The notes under the pieces: model-generated
The model's database searches: none
Told to the model about the DNA's origin: nothing
The model's input: only the letters and a program-made list of their open reading frames with translations
Translations under genes and position numbers: made by a program
NCBI GenBank assembly: GCA_031296405.1
Contig: JAVKKH010000004.1
Coordinates: 79,897-143,896, forward strand
Origin: Candidatus Tepidifontimicrobium thermophilum
GTDB lineage: Bacteria; Sysuimicrobiota; Sysuimicrobiia; Sysuimicrobiales; Sysuimicrobiaceae
DNA length: 64,000 nucleotides
Direction: 5' to 3'
In this document: positions 50,835-59,933 of the stretch, in pieces
How the letters are laid out: each line of letters begins with the position of its first letter
How positions within the stretch are numbered: position 1 is the first letter of the stretch

Positions 50835-51407
50835 ATGCGCATCTACGCCACCGCGGACCTGCACGGCCGGCCGGACCGGATCCAGGCGGTGCGGGAGGCC
50901 GTGGGGCGTCTGCGGCCGGACGTGCTCATTCTGGCCGGGGATCTCACCCACTCCGGCCGCGGCCGGGAGGCCCTGGAGTTGCTGGAGCTCCCTGACGTGG
51001 TGGTGCTGGCCATCCCCGGCAACATGGACCCCTTTGACGTGGACGAGGCCATCGTCCGCAGCCCTGCCCGCAGCCCGCAGCGCGCCTGTGTGGAGCACGG
51101 AGGGGTCCGGTTCGGCGGCCTGGGGGACGAGTCGTGCGACGTGCTGGTGGTGCACGAGCCGCCGGCCGGGGTGCTGGACCGGGCGTGGAGCGGCGCCCAC
51201 ATCGGTTCCGTAGCGGTGCGGGACTACGTGGAACGTCACCGGCCCCGGGTGGTGGTGTGCGGGCACGTGCACGAGTCCCCGGGTGTGGAGCGGCTGGGGG
51301 ACACCCTGGTGGTGAACTGCACCATGGGCAACGACCGGTACTTGGGAGCGCTCATCACGTGGCAGGCCCCGGAGCCCCGGGTGGAACTGCTGCCCCGCTC
51401 CGGCTGA
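50835..51407 (+). CDS. Calcineurin-like metallophosphoesterase
   Basis: A 190-aa binuclear-metal phosphoesterase. Metal motifs are ATADLHG (DxH), LAGDLTHSG (GDxx), IPGNMDPFD (GNxD, His replaced by Met), VVHEPP and CGHVHESPG (GHxH). The size fits the YfcE/archaeal-type phosphodiesterases. Its substrate is unknown. It starts 6 bp after the unknown 270-aa gene, suggesting a two-gene unit. Confidence 0.85.
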   Translation: MRIYATADLHGRPDRIQAVREAVGRLRPDVLILAGDLTHSGRGREALELLELPDVVVLAIPGNMDPFDVDEAIVRSPARSPQRACVEHGGVRFGGLGDESCDVLVVHEPPAGVLDRAWSGAHIGSVAVRDYVERHRPRVVVCGHVHESPGVERLGDTLVVNCTMGNDRYLGALITWQAPEPRVELLPRSG

Positions 51408-51426
51408 CGTCCCTGGGAGGTGTGCC

Positions 51427-51957
51427 GTGAACCTCATGGGAGGGATCCACCCCGTCGAGGCGTACGACTACCTGGTCCTGGCCAGAAGCCGGCTGCTGGA
51501 CTGGGTGGGCCAGCTGACCCACGCGCAGTACGCGCAGGAGTTCCCGATCGGGCACCGCACGATCCGGGCAACCCTCGTCCACGTGGCCTCTGCGGAGTGG
51601 GGCTACGCACGGCGCCTGCAGGGGCAGCCGGTGCCCCCTCTGGCCGAGCGGCCATTCGCCCGGTATGCCAGCGAGCCCTTCCCGCCTCTGCAGCAGGCGT
51701 GGGCCGAGCAGGCGGACCGCACCCGGACCGCCCTGCTCGAGGTGCGCGACTGGTCAGCTCCCGTGGAGTACGTGTCCACCTTCGGGGGCCGGAAACGCCG
51801 CTACCGGACCACCGCCGCAGGAGTCGCCCTCCAACTTCTGTTCCACGAGGTCCACCACCGGGCGCAGGTGATGTTCATGCTGCGGCAGCTGGGGTTCGAC
51901 GCGACCAACCTGGACTACTCCGTCCTCGCTTTTCTGGTGGAGGACCTGGAGCCGTAG
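51427..51957 (+). CDS. DinB-family protein
   Basis: A 176-aa four-helix-bundle DinB protein, a fold used by metal-dependent thiol transferases (bacillithiol-type) and others. The three-His metal site is visible: TLVHVASAEW and LLFHEVHHRAQVMFMLRQL. The start is a GTG at 51427 with GGGAGGTG upstream, 19 bp after the phosphoesterase. The 3' end overlaps the convergent NUDIX-like gene by 43 bp. Confidence 0.85.
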   Translation: MNLMGGIHPVEAYDYLVLARSRLLDWVGQLTHAQYAQEFPIGHRTIRATLVHVASAEWGYARRLQGQPVPPLAERPFARYASEPFPPLQQAWAEQADRTRTALLEVRDWSAPVEYVSTFGGRKRRYRTTAAGVALQLLFHEVHHRAQVMFMLRQLGFDATNLDYSVLAFLVEDLEP

Positions 51958-52406
51958 GCCCGGCCGCGCCGCGCCCCGAGTCCCCGCAGGGCCACCCGGG
52001 CGCACAGCGACCCGCGTTCCGCCGCCTCGCGCAGGTCCTCCGCGGCGCCGAGCCGCCAGGCCACGTAGTAGGTGACCTCCGCGTCCTCGCGCGGGGGCGG
52101 CAGCTGCGGAGCGGCGCGATCCAGCTCCGCCTCGTACACCGTCATCTCCAGCCGGTATCCCGGCCGCTGCTGCGAGGCCCGACCTAGCACCCGCAGCAGC
52201 CGCACCCCGCAGCCCAGTTTCTGTCGGCCCACCCGTAGCGCCGCCGCTTCCTCCGTCTCCCCGGGCACCAGGGAGACCGCGGGCAGTCCCCAGATCCCCG
52301 GCAGTTCCTCGCCCGGCCCCTCCGGCCGACGCACCACCACAAAGCGGCGGCGGTCTCCGGCAGGGTATGCCACCAGGGCCACAGACCGCTTGATCCCAGG
52401 CTCCAC
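51915..52406 (-). CDS. NUDIX-fold protein with non-catalytic Nudix box
   Basis: A 163-aa protein with NUDIX architecture: SVALVAYPAGDRRRFVVVRR, ELPGIWGLPAVSLVPGETEE and a C-terminal beta strand region (VTYYVAWRLG). The Nudix box should read GX5EX7REUXEEXGU, but here the segment is PGETEEAAALRVGRQKLG: the REUXEE glutamates are replaced by V, Q and K. Pyrophosphatase activity is therefore unlikely; it may bind a nucleotide or act otherwise. The start is the GTG at 52406, only 6 nt after a TATACT box, so it may be leaderless. The Arg-rich tail overlaps dinB. Confidence 0.7.
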   Translation of the reverse strand: MEPGIKRSVALVAYPAGDRRRFVVVRRPEGPGEELPGIWGLPAVSLVPGETEEAAALRVGRQKLGCGVRLLRVLGRASQQRPGYRLEMTVYEAELDRAAPQLPPPREDAEVTYYVAWRLGAAEDLREAAERGSLCARVALRGLGARRGRAYGSRSSTRKARTE

Positions 52407-52412
52407 GGCGCC

Positions 52413-52420
52413 AGTATACT
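52413..52420. promoter_or_regulatory. Palindromic -10 shared by divergent genes
   Basis: AGTATACT reads TATACT on both strands. Leftward it ends 6 nt before the NUDIX-like GTG at 52406. Rightward it has TTGATC 19 bp upstream (52390-52395) and leads to the thioredoxin-like gene at 52473. A bidirectional promoter is inferred. Confidence 0.5.
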
Positions 52421-52472
52421 GGGCGCAGGTACGCGGCCCGGGCTTCGTCCGGGCGGCGCTCCGGGAAACGCC

Positions 52473-52811
52473 GTGACGGTGCGGGTGACGTTCCTGTACT
52501 GGGAAGGCTGCCCCTCTCACGGGGAAGCCCTGAGTCGCCTCCACGAGGCGATCCGGGAAGAAGGGGTGGAAGCGTCCGTGGACGTGGTGCGGGTGGACAC
52601 GGAGGAGGACGCGCGGCGGTGGAAATTTGTGGGGTCTCCCACCATCCTGGTGGACGGGGAGGACGTGGCACCGACGGAGGGCCTCCCCTACAGGCTCACG
52701 TGCCGCGCCTACCGGCACGAGGACGGTCGCATCTCGCCGGTCCCGAGCACCGAGCAGATCCGAGCCGCCCTGCGGCGGGCCCGGGAGACCTCGGGTCCGA
52801 CAACTCGATGA
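52473..52811 (+). CDS. Small thioredoxin-fold protein
   Basis: A 112-aa protein starting MTVRVTFLYWEGCPSHGEAL with a single Cys (CPSH) where thioredoxins have CxxC, then FVGSPTILVDGEDVAP and LTCRAYRHEDGRISPVPST. This is the small family often labelled alkylmercury-lyase-like or thioredoxin-like in thermophiles; the cis-Pro (GSPT) is present. It lies 12 bp before a second thioredoxin-like gene. The role may be thiol redox or mercury/arsenic handling; only the fold is supported. Confidence 0.7.
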   Translation: MTVRVTFLYWEGCPSHGEALSRLHEAIREEGVEASVDVVRVDTEEDARRWKFVGSPTILVDGEDVAPTEGLPYRLTCRAYRHEDGRISPVPSTEQIRAALRRARETSGPTTR

Positions 52812-52823
52812 GGAGGTGCAGCC

Positions 52824-53378
52824 GTGGCCAACCTGAAGACCGGTGACCCTGCCATCCCCTTCCGGCTCCCCGGCGTGGACGGCCGGGAGCACGCCCTGGA
52901 CGATTACGCGGACCGGCAGGCGGTGGTGGTGATCTTCAGCTGCAACCACTGCCCGTACGTGCGGGCGTGGGAGGACCGGATGGTGGCCATCCAGCGGGAC
53001 TACGCCCCCCGCGGGGTGCAGTTCCTGGTGATCAGCAGCAACGACCCGGAGCAGTACCCAGAGGACAGCTTTGACCGGATGCGGGAGCGGGCCCGCGAGA
53101 AGGGGTACAACTTCCCGTACCTGTACGACGGGACCCAGGAGGTGGCGCGGGCCTATGGGGCGGAGCGCACCCCCGAGGTGTTCGTGTTCGACCGGGACCG
53201 CCGCCTGCGCTACCACGGGGCCATCGACGACCACTACGAGGACCCCAACAAGGTCCGCCGGCACTACCTGCGGGAGGCGCTGGACGCGGTCCTGGAGGGG
53301 CGGCAGCCGGACGTGGCGGAGACCCCGCCCGTGGGCTGCACCATCAAGTGGCGTCCCGCCTCGCAAGTGGCCCGTTAG
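52824..53378 (+). CDS. AhpC/TSA-type thioredoxin-family protein
   Basis: A 184-aa redoxin: MANLKTGDPAIPFRLPGVDG, then the active site FSCNHCPYVRAWEDR with CxxC, FLVISSNDPEQYPEDSFDRM and the cis-Pro at GAERTPEVFVFD. It matches thioredoxin-like proteins often paired with peroxide or disulfide metabolism in the cytoplasm. The start is a GTG with GGAGGT upstream. Its stop shares four bases with that of the convergent sirtuin gene. Confidence 0.85.
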   Translation: MANLKTGDPAIPFRLPGVDGREHALDDYADRQAVVVIFSCNHCPYVRAWEDRMVAIQRDYAPRGVQFLVISSNDPEQYPEDSFDRMRERAREKGYNFPYLYDGTQEVARAYGAERTPEVFVFDRDRRLRYHGAIDDHYEDPNKVRRHYLREALDAVLEGRQPDVAETPPVGCTIKWRPASQVAR

Positions 53379-54130
53379 GCGGTACCCGGAGCCCTGGGGC
53401 CGATCAGCGGTTCAAGTCCCTCCTCGGCTCCGCAGCGCAGGGACAGGTGCGCCAAAGGTGTGAGGGGAGTCTGCTCCGGGTTGACCTCCACGAGGTAGGC
53501 GCCGCCGAGCCGGGCCAGCCTGCCCAGGGAGGCCGCGGGTTCCACCACGGCGCTGGTACCCACCACGAGGGCGACCTCCGCGGTCCGGAAGGCCTCCGCC
53601 GCGCGCTGGTAAGCCCGCCCGGGGACCAGTTCCCCGAACCACACCACGTCAGGCCGCGCCCGCGACCCGCACCGCGGACATCTAGGTGGCGGCATGAAGG
53701 TCTCCGGCGGTGGCAACGGGAAGCGGTGCTGGCAGGCTTCACAGCGAGCCCGGTGCAGGCTCCCGTGCAATTCCACTAGCCTCTGCGAGCCCGCGCGGGC
53801 GTGCAGGCCGTCCACGTTCTGCGTGACGAGGAGAAAACCGTCGCCCTTGTCGCGCTCCAGCTGCACCAGCAGCTCGTGAGCGCGGTTCGGCCGAGCCTGA
53901 TACGCCAGCCGATAGCGCCAGGCGTACCAGCTCCAGACCCGCTGCGGGTCCCGGGCGTATGCCTCCGGGGTAGCCAGCTCCTCGGGCCGCACGCCCTCCC
54001 AAAGGCCGCCCGGGCCTCGGAAGGTAGGGATGCCCGACGCCGCGGAGATCCCGGCACCCGTAAGCACGGCAACCCGGTGCGCCCGTTCGATGCACCGCCG
54101 CGCTTCCTCCACCCGCTCCGCCGCCCTCAC
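53375..54130 (-). CDS. cobB: Sir2-family NAD-dependent protein deacylase (class III-like)
   Basis: A 251-aa sirtuin that removes acyl groups from lysines using NAD+. It shows LTGAGISAASGIPTFRG, VTQNVDGLHARAG, the catalytic His in LVELHGSLH and a four-Cys zinc module (CEACQHRF; PPRCPRCGSRARPDVVWFGE). The segment WSWYAWRYRL keeps a YxxR pair like the class III sirtuins that prefer succinyl or malonyl groups. The GTG at 54130 overlaps the sensor kinase stop (GTGA). Last gene of a seven-gene run, implying co-expression with the redox operon. Confidence 0.9.
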   Translation of the reverse strand: MRAAERVEEARRCIERAHRVAVLTGAGISAASGIPTFRGPGGLWEGVRPEELATPEAYARDPQRVWSWYAWRYRLAYQARPNRAHELLVQLERDKGDGFLLVTQNVDGLHARAGSQRLVELHGSLHRARCEACQHRFPLPPPETFMPPPRCPRCGSRARPDVVWFGELVPGRAYQRAAEAFRTAEVALVVGTSAVVEPAASLGRLARLGGAYLVEVNPEQTPLTPLAHLSLRCGAEEGLEPLIGPRAPGTA

Positions 54131-55477
54131 GGAACTGCACTCGCCTCCCGCGGCAGACGGACCCGGAACTCCGTCCCGGCCCCGGGGGTGCTGCGCACGT
54201 CTACCCGTCCCCCGTGCGCTTCCACCACCTCCCGGACCAGGGCCAGCCCGAGGCCGCTTCCCTCGGGTCCGCGGCCTGCTGCGGGGACCCTGTAGAACCG
54301 GTCGAACACCTTCGGAAGGTGCTCCGGAGCAATCCCCACACCGGTGTCCGCCACCACCAGCTCCACAGACCGGTCCGACGCCGACGCGCGGACCGTCACA
54401 CGCCCCCCCGCCGCGGTGTACTTGATGGCGTTGTCCAGCAGGTTCCGGACCGCCAACCCGATCTGCTCCGGGTCCGCCAAAACCTCCGGGAGGTGAGGAG
54501 GAACGTCCACCTCCAGCCGCAGCCCCGCGTCCGCGGCCAAAGCGCTCACCTCCTCCACCAGCTCGTACAGCACCGGTGCCAGGTCCACGGGCCGCCGTTG
54601 CGGCGCACCAGTCTCCTGAACCGCCGCCAGCACCAGCAGGTGGTCGGTAAGCCTCCGCAGGCGGTCCAGCACCCGCAGGGTGTCGTCCACAAACTCCAGC
54701 GCCACGGGGTCCCGGGCCACCTTGTCCCGCAGCACCTCCAGGCGCAGGCGCACGCTTGCCAGAGGGGAGCGCAGCTCGTGCGCCGCGCGTGCCGCGAACG
54801 CCCGCTGCTGCGCCACCATGGCCTCCACCTGCTCCGCCATCCGGTTGAAGCTGGACCCCAGGCGGCGGACTTCCTCTGCCCCCTCCACCCGGACCCGCTG
54901 CGACAGCCGCCCTGCCGCCACCGCGTCCGCCGCGTCCGTCAGCAGCCGCAGGGGTCGCGTGATCCACGCAGCCAGGAGGCTAGTCGCCACCGCCACCGTC
55001 CCCACCACCACCACGCCCGCGGCCGCCAAAGCTGCCCACGCGGTCCGAACCGGCGCCAGCACCGCCGCCTCAGGCACCGACAGCTCCACCGCCCCTCGGG
55101 CGCGGCCATCCTCGTCCGCGACGGGTACCGTGGCGTACAGCCGGCGCCCGGAGCCTTCCACGCCCCATCCCTGTCGCGGGACCGTCGGGTGCGAGGACAC
55201 GGCCGGCTCCGAGGAGGCCAGCACGCGCAGGCGGCGGTCCAGGACCACCACCCGAGCCCCCGTGCTGCGGGCGTACCCTGCCACCACCGCCTGCGGCAGC
55301 CGGTGGTGCTCCAGCGGCTCCTGGACAACCGCAGCCACAATCAGCGCCTTCGCCACCAGCTCGTGGTACGCCCGCTCCTCGGCGCTGCGCTTCAGTTGGT
55401 AGCCGGACCAAGCCGCCAGCCCGCCCACTCCCAGGACCAGCAGCCCCAGGTACAGCCCCAAAATCTGCCAGCGCAGG

Positions 55478-55488
<11 letters not shown>
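54127..55488 (-). CDS. Membrane sensor histidine kinase
   Basis: A 453-aa two-component kinase. A first membrane helix (about 6-28), an extracytoplasmic sensor of about 120 residues with GARVVVLDRRLRVLASSEPA, a second helix (about 150-175), HAMP, then HisKA with AARAAHELRSPLASVRLRLE (phospho-His) and HATPase (LLDNAIKYT; VADTGVGIAPEHLPKVFDRF; GSGLGLALV). The GTG at 55488 lies inside the end of the response regulator gene. The partner is the OmpR-type regulator just upstream. Confidence 0.92.
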
Positions 55489-56190
<702 letters not shown>

Positions 56191-56194
<4 letters not shown>

Positions 56195-56856
56195 CGCCCC
56201 GTCACCTCACCCCGCGACGCCCGTCTTGCCGATCCGTCCCAAGTCCGCAACCCGAGGAGGACGGCCACCACCGCCGCGGACGCCGCGACCGCGGTGCCCG
56301 TAGCAGGACCCACGTCGGTTCCCGCACCCAACAGGTGCACCGTGCCCAGTCCGTACGCTCCAAAGGCAGCATAGTGCAGGCCGCGCCAGAACCGGTAGCC
56401 GGTGCGGCGGCGCACCCACGAGCTCCCGTACACCGCCGCCGCCACGTACGCGGCCAGCTGGCCCAGTCCCACCCAGGCCGTCCGCTCGGGAAAGCGGAAG
56501 GGGACCAGGATGTCCGCCCCGTCCGGCTGCACGTACCGGTCGCCGAGGAGGGCCAGCGCGTGGGCGCCCAGGAACACCAGGGCCAGCCCCGCGGAGAACC
56601 GGTGCAGCTCCGCCAGGACCGCCGCGGTGCTCCCCCGCGTCAGCCTCCCAGACAACGACACACCCAGACACGTGGCCAGCCACAGGAGCCCGTAGCTCAC
56701 CCAGCCCGTGCTGCGGCTCGCGTACCAGAACGCCTTCGTCTCGGGCGCGGCAAGGGCGGCGGCCCACACCGGCGCTCCAGAGCTCGCCCACAGGGCGCCG
56801 GAGGCGGCGCCCACCCCCGCCGCAGCACCCAACGCCAGCACCGTGCGTAACCGCAC
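56191..56856 (-). CDS. Ferric-reductase-like heme b membrane protein
   Basis: A 221-aa protein with about six membrane helices of the ferric reductase/MsrQ-like superfamily. Paired histidines suited to heme b lie in AELHRFSAGLALVFLGAHAL and in WRGLHYAAFGAYGLGTVHLL. It also has a conserved early segment STGWVSYGLLWLATCLGVSL. The GTG at 56856 has GGAGGT 8 nt upstream. It is directly after apbE and before the regulator. The likely role is passing electrons across the membrane; donor and acceptor are not shown. Confidence 0.8.
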
Positions 56857-56857
56857 T

Positions 56858-57802
56858 TCAGCCCACCTCCTCCTGAGAACCTCGAACTGCGCGGTCCAAG
56901 GCCAGCCCGCGGAACCAGAGCCTTCCGTCCCTGCGGACGACCACGGCCCGTACGCGGGTCCGGTGCGCCAGGTACAACTCGGCCGCTTCCGTGCCCAGCA
57001 CCACCAGGGCCAGGGCGTGGGCGTTGGCCTCCACCGCGTGCCGTGCCAGCACCGTGGCGCTTGCCACGTCGGTGCGGGCCGGCAGACCCGTGCGGGGATC
57101 GATGAGGTGGTGCGCCACCTGGTGGCCGGCACGCCAGCGGCGGACGTCGGTGCCTGAGGTGGCTAGGCCGCCTCGGCGCAGCCACAGGGCCCCCAAAGTG
57201 CCGCCCGTCGCCTCCACCGCCACCGGCCAGCCCGGCCACCCAGGAGGGACTCCCCGCACCGCTACGTCCCCACCCGCTTCTACCAGACACGGACCGAACC
57301 GACGCAGCTCCGCGGCCAGCTGTTCCGCTGCGTACGCCTTGCCCACGCCTCCCAGGTCCACCCTCAGTCCGGGCGGGAGGAAGACTACGGGCCTTAGACG
57401 GTGTAGCCGGACGAGCCGCCAGCGTCCGAAGACGGCGGGGTCCGGGTCCGGAAGCCCTTCTGCCGCCGGAAGCTGCTCGAAGCTGGCCCCGTAACCCGCG
57501 GCCTCCAGTTGGTCCAGCAGAGTCGGGTCGTACAGCCCTCCGGTGGCCCGGGCCGCCCACAGGGCCCACCTCAACGCCCGCCACAGGACCGGGTGCACCC
57601 GCACCGGGCTTCCCGAAGACCGGTTGAGCCGGCTCAGCTCGCTGTCCTCGCGGAACCGGCTCAACAGCAGCTCCAGGTGCGACGCGTGTGACCTCGCGGC
57701 GAGCATCGCACGACGGGCAGTGCCCGCGTCCGGAACCGCCACGCACACCCGGAACTCGCAACCCATGGCCCGGAAGCTGCCGCGGAACACCTGCAGGCTC
57801 AT
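56858..57802 (-). CDS. apbE: FAD:protein FMN transferase
   Basis: ApbE attaches FMN covalently to Thr/Ser of partner proteins outside the membrane. The 314-aa protein starts MSLQVFRGSFRAMGCEFRVC and has the family motifs YDPTLLDQLEAAGYG, VDLGGVGKAYAAEQL, CLVEAGGDVAVRG and DPRTGLPARTDVASATVLA (Mg site). It lacks a lipobox. The frame is open upstream, but the ATG at 57802 overlaps the preceding stop. No FMN-binding-domain target gene is in the operon. Confidence 0.92.
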   Translation of the reverse strand: MSLQVFRGSFRAMGCEFRVCVAVPDAGTARRAMLAARSHASHLELLLSRFREDSELSRLNRSSGSPVRVHPVLWRALRWALWAARATGGLYDPTLLDQLEAAGYGASFEQLPAAEGLPDPDPAVFGRWRLVRLHRLRPVVFLPPGLRVDLGGVGKAYAAEQLAAELRRFGPCLVEAGGDVAVRGVPPGWPGWPVAVEATGGTLGALWLRRGGLATSGTDVRRWRAGHQVAHHLIDPRTGLPARTDVASATVLARHAVEANAHALALVVLGTEAAELYLAHRTRVRAVVVRRDGRLWFRGLALDRAVRGSQEEVG

Positions 57803-58035
57803 CGCGACGAGCGACTGGCGGCCACGGGCCGGTGCACAGACGGGACCGGCGGCAGTAGCTCCAGCCCGGCTTCCAGCTCCGTACCGTCGGCCTCCTGCAA
57901 CGCCGGGCGCCCGAGCTCCCGGAACGCCACGGGAGCGTCCCGGGCGGCCAGCACGCCCCATCCCACCACGCTGGCCAGAATTGAAGCCGTGGTCAACAAC
58001 ACCTTCCACCTGAGCGCACCGCGGTCAGTCGTCAT
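57799..58035 (-). CDS. Small single-span membrane protein, 78 aa, before apbE
   Basis: A 78-aa protein with one N-terminal membrane helix or uncleaved signal (WKVLLTTASILASVVGWGVL) and a short outside tail rich in Pro, Leu and Glu. No family recognised. The tail has no obvious ApbE flavinylation motif of S/T-G-A-S/T type. It overlaps the upstream coiled-coil gene by 11 bp and apbE by ATGA, so it is very likely a real component of the operon, perhaps an anchor or adapter. Confidence 0.7.
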   Translation of the reverse strand: MTTDRGALRWKVLLTTASILASVVGWGVLAARDAPVAFRELGRPALQEADGTELEAGLELLPPVPSVHRPVAASRSSR

Positions 58036-58366
58036 CCTCCGACCTCTCCCTTCCCTCGTGCCACTCACGTTCCCAACGGTCCGCACTTCGCCGGCCCTGC
58101 CTGTCGCCGCCGGCCAGGCGCTCCAGCAACCGGTTAGCTTCCTCCAGCCTCTGGCGGTACAGGGCCTCCCGCTGTCGGTACGCCGCCACGAGCCGTCGCA
58201 GCTGCTGCGACTCCTGCTGCAAGCGCTCCACCTGGGCCGCACACTCCCCCCGCGCCGGGCCCGCGGGGGTCTGCGCGCCCGCCAGGCGCAGGCCCAGTAC
58301 CACGCCTGCCGACGCGAGAAAAGCCGCGCTGGCCGCCGCGACCAACCACACCCCGATCCGGGACAT
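58025..58366 (-). CDS. Membrane-anchored coiled-coil protein, 113 aa
   Basis: The first gene of the ApbE-sirtuin operon. The 113-aa product has one membrane helix (IGVWLVAAASAAFLASAGVV) and then a predicted coiled coil (AQVERLQQESQQLRRLVAAY; RQRLEEANRLLERLAGGD) and an acidic-basic tail ending SEDDD. A single Cys follows the helix. No family recognised; it could space or oligomerise the complex at the membrane. The upstream open frame is rejected because the ATG at 58366 begins exactly at the helix. Confidence 0.7.
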   Translation of the reverse strand: MSRIGVWLVAAASAAFLASAGVVLGLRLAGAQTPAGPARGECAAQVERLQQESQQLRRLVAAYRQREALYRQRLEEANRLLERLAGGDRQGRRSADRWEREWHEGRERSEDDD

Positions 58367-58443
58367 CTGCGCACCTCCGTCACCAGGATCACGTGCAGGA
58401 ATACCGCGGCCGGCCCGGCCGGGTGGTGAACGGGGCGGGATGG

Positions 58444-58457
58444 GATCGTTAACAATC
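58444..58457. promoter_or_regulatory. Imperfect palindrome between divergent operons
   Basis: GATCGTTAACAATC is symmetric except at one pair of positions. It lies 77 bp upstream of the coiled-coil gene on one side and in front of the rlmD -35 on the other, so it could be an operator for either. Confidence 0.35.
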
Positions 58458-58471
58458 GGTGAAAAGACGCC

Positions 58472-58500
58472 TTGCCCGACCGCCGGCGGTCCCCTACCCT
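58472..58500 (+). promoter_or_regulatory. Promoter of the RlmD-type methyltransferase, leaderless type
   Basis: TTGCCC (58472-58477), a 17-bp spacer and TACCCT (58495-58500) end only 9 nt before the ATG at 58510, so transcription would start at or just before the start codon. No ribosome-binding site precedes that ATG. Confidence 0.5.
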
Positions 58501-58509
58501 GCCCTTGGT

Positions 58510-59862
58510 ATGGCAGGCTTCCAGAAAGGTCAGGAGCTGGTGCTCCGGGTGGACCGGCTGTCGTACGGCGGGCGCGGGGTGGCCCGGGCGGACGGCTACG
58601 TGGTGTTCGTCCCTTACACCGCGCCCGGCGACTTGGTGCGTGCCCGCCTGGTGCGGGCCAAGCGATCCTTCGGGGAAGCGGAAGTGGTGGAGGTGGTGGA
58701 GCCGTCCCCCGACCGTGTAGCGCCTCCATGCCCGTACTTCGGCCGGTGCGGCGGCTGCACCTGGCAGCACCTGCGCTACGAGGCTCAGCTCGCGGCCAAG
58801 GAGCAGATCGTGCGGGAAAGCTTGGAGCGTCTGGGGGGACTGCAGGGAGTCCCCGTCCGGCCTATCGTGCCCGCGCCCCGGCCCCTGGGGTACCGGAACA
58901 AGATGGAGTTCGCCTTCCACCCCGAAGCCATCCTGGGCCTGCACGTGCCGGGACACTTCGACCGGGTGGTGGAGATCGACGAGTGCCTGCTGCCTTCGCC
59001 CCTGGCCAGCGCCGTGCTGCGGGAGGTGAAGGCCTTCGTGCGGGAACACCACCTGTCCTGCTACGACCACCGCACCCGCCAGGGCTTTCTGCGTCACCTG
59101 GTGTACCGGGAAGGCGTCCGCACCGGGCAGGTGCTGGTGGCGGTGGTCACCGCGCCGGGCCCCTTCCCGGACGGGCCGGAGCTGGCGCGCCGGCTGGTGC
59201 AGCGCTACCCGCAGATCCGGGGCGTGCTGTGGGCGCAGTCCGGCTCGCTGTCCGACGCGGTGAAGGTGGACCGGCTGGAGGTGCTCCGGGGCGAGTCCAC
59301 CATCGAGGAGGAGCTCGGCGGCCTTCGGTTCGGGATCGGGCTGGAGACCTTCTTCCAGACCAACACCGAGCAGGCGGACCGCATGCTGCAGCTGGCGCTG
59401 GAGATGGCGGAGCTCCGGGGCGGAGAGCGCGTGGTGGACCTGTACTGCGGGGTGGGCACGTTCGCCCTCGCCCTCGCCCGGCAGGCGGGGTTCGTGTGGG
59501 GCGTAGAGGTGGTGGCGTCTGCGGTCCAGGCGGCGTGGGACAACGCGGCGCGGGCGGGCATCCGGAACGTGGAGTTCGTGCAGGGTGAGGTGCGCCACGT
59601 CCTGCCCGAACTGGTGGCGCGCGCGGGGACCCCGGACCTGGTAGTGCTGGACCCGCCCCGGTCGGGAGCGGGAGGCAAGGTGATGCGGAAGGTGGGCCGG
59701 GCTGGCCCTCGCCGGGTGCTGTACGTGTCGTGTAACCCCACCACCCTGGCCCCGGACCTCAGGGAGCTGGTCCCCTTCGGCTACCGGGTCGTGGCGGTGC
59801 AGCCGGTGGACCTGTTCCCGCAGACCTACCACGTGGAGACCGTGGTGCTGCTGGAACGGTAG
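58510..59862 (+). CDS. 23S rRNA (uracil-C5)-methyltransferase, RlmD/RlmCD type
   Basis: A 450-aa SAM-dependent RNA m5U methyltransferase. It has an N-terminal TRAM domain (LVLRVDRLSYGGRGVARADG), a 4Fe-4S site with CPYFGRCGGC and a fourth Cys in EIDECLLP, the SAM site VVDLYCGVGTFALALA, and the catalytic VLDPPRSGAG and YVSCNPTTLAPDL. The family includes RlmC, RlmD and TrmA-like enzymes, so the exact U target is open. The ATG at 58510 begins at the TRAM domain; an in-frame GTG at 58459 lies upstream of the promoter and is rejected. Confidence 0.92.
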   Translation: MAGFQKGQELVLRVDRLSYGGRGVARADGYVVFVPYTAPGDLVRARLVRAKRSFGEAEVVEVVEPSPDRVAPPCPYFGRCGGCTWQHLRYEAQLAAKEQIVRESLERLGGLQGVPVRPIVPAPRPLGYRNKMEFAFHPEAILGLHVPGHFDRVVEIDECLLPSPLASAVLREVKAFVREHHLSCYDHRTRQGFLRHLVYREGVRTGQVLVAVVTAPGPFPDGPELARRLVQRYPQIRGVLWAQSGSLSDAVKVDRLEVLRGESTIEEELGGLRFGIGLETFFQTNTEQADRMLQLALEMAELRGGERVVDLYCGVGTFALALARQAGFVWGVEVVASAVQAAWDNAARAGIRNVEFVQGEVRHVLPELVARAGTPDLVVLDPPRSGAGGKVMRKVGRAGPRRVLYVSCNPTTLAPDLRELVPFGYRVVAVQPVDLFPQTYHVETVVLLER

Positions 59863-59892
59863 GACCGGGTGCTTGGTTTTCCGGCACCATAG

Positions 59893-59906
59893 GGCGCGCC
59901 TGCGCC
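59893..59906 (+). other. Short GC inverted repeat upstream of HEPN-MNT
   Basis: GGCGC-GCCT-GCGCC can form a 5-bp hairpin after the methyltransferase stop and just before a TAAAAT -10-like box (59909-59914). It may end the upstream message or bind the toxin-antitoxin complex. Weak evidence. Confidence 0.3.
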
Positions 59907-59933
59907 GTTAAAATCGCCTGGGAGGCGTACAGA

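Noticed and set aside
57799..58035. 78-aa protein as the FMN-carrying target of ApbE
   Set aside because: No S/T-G-A-S/T-like flavinylation motif is present in its tail; kept as an unknown operon component only.
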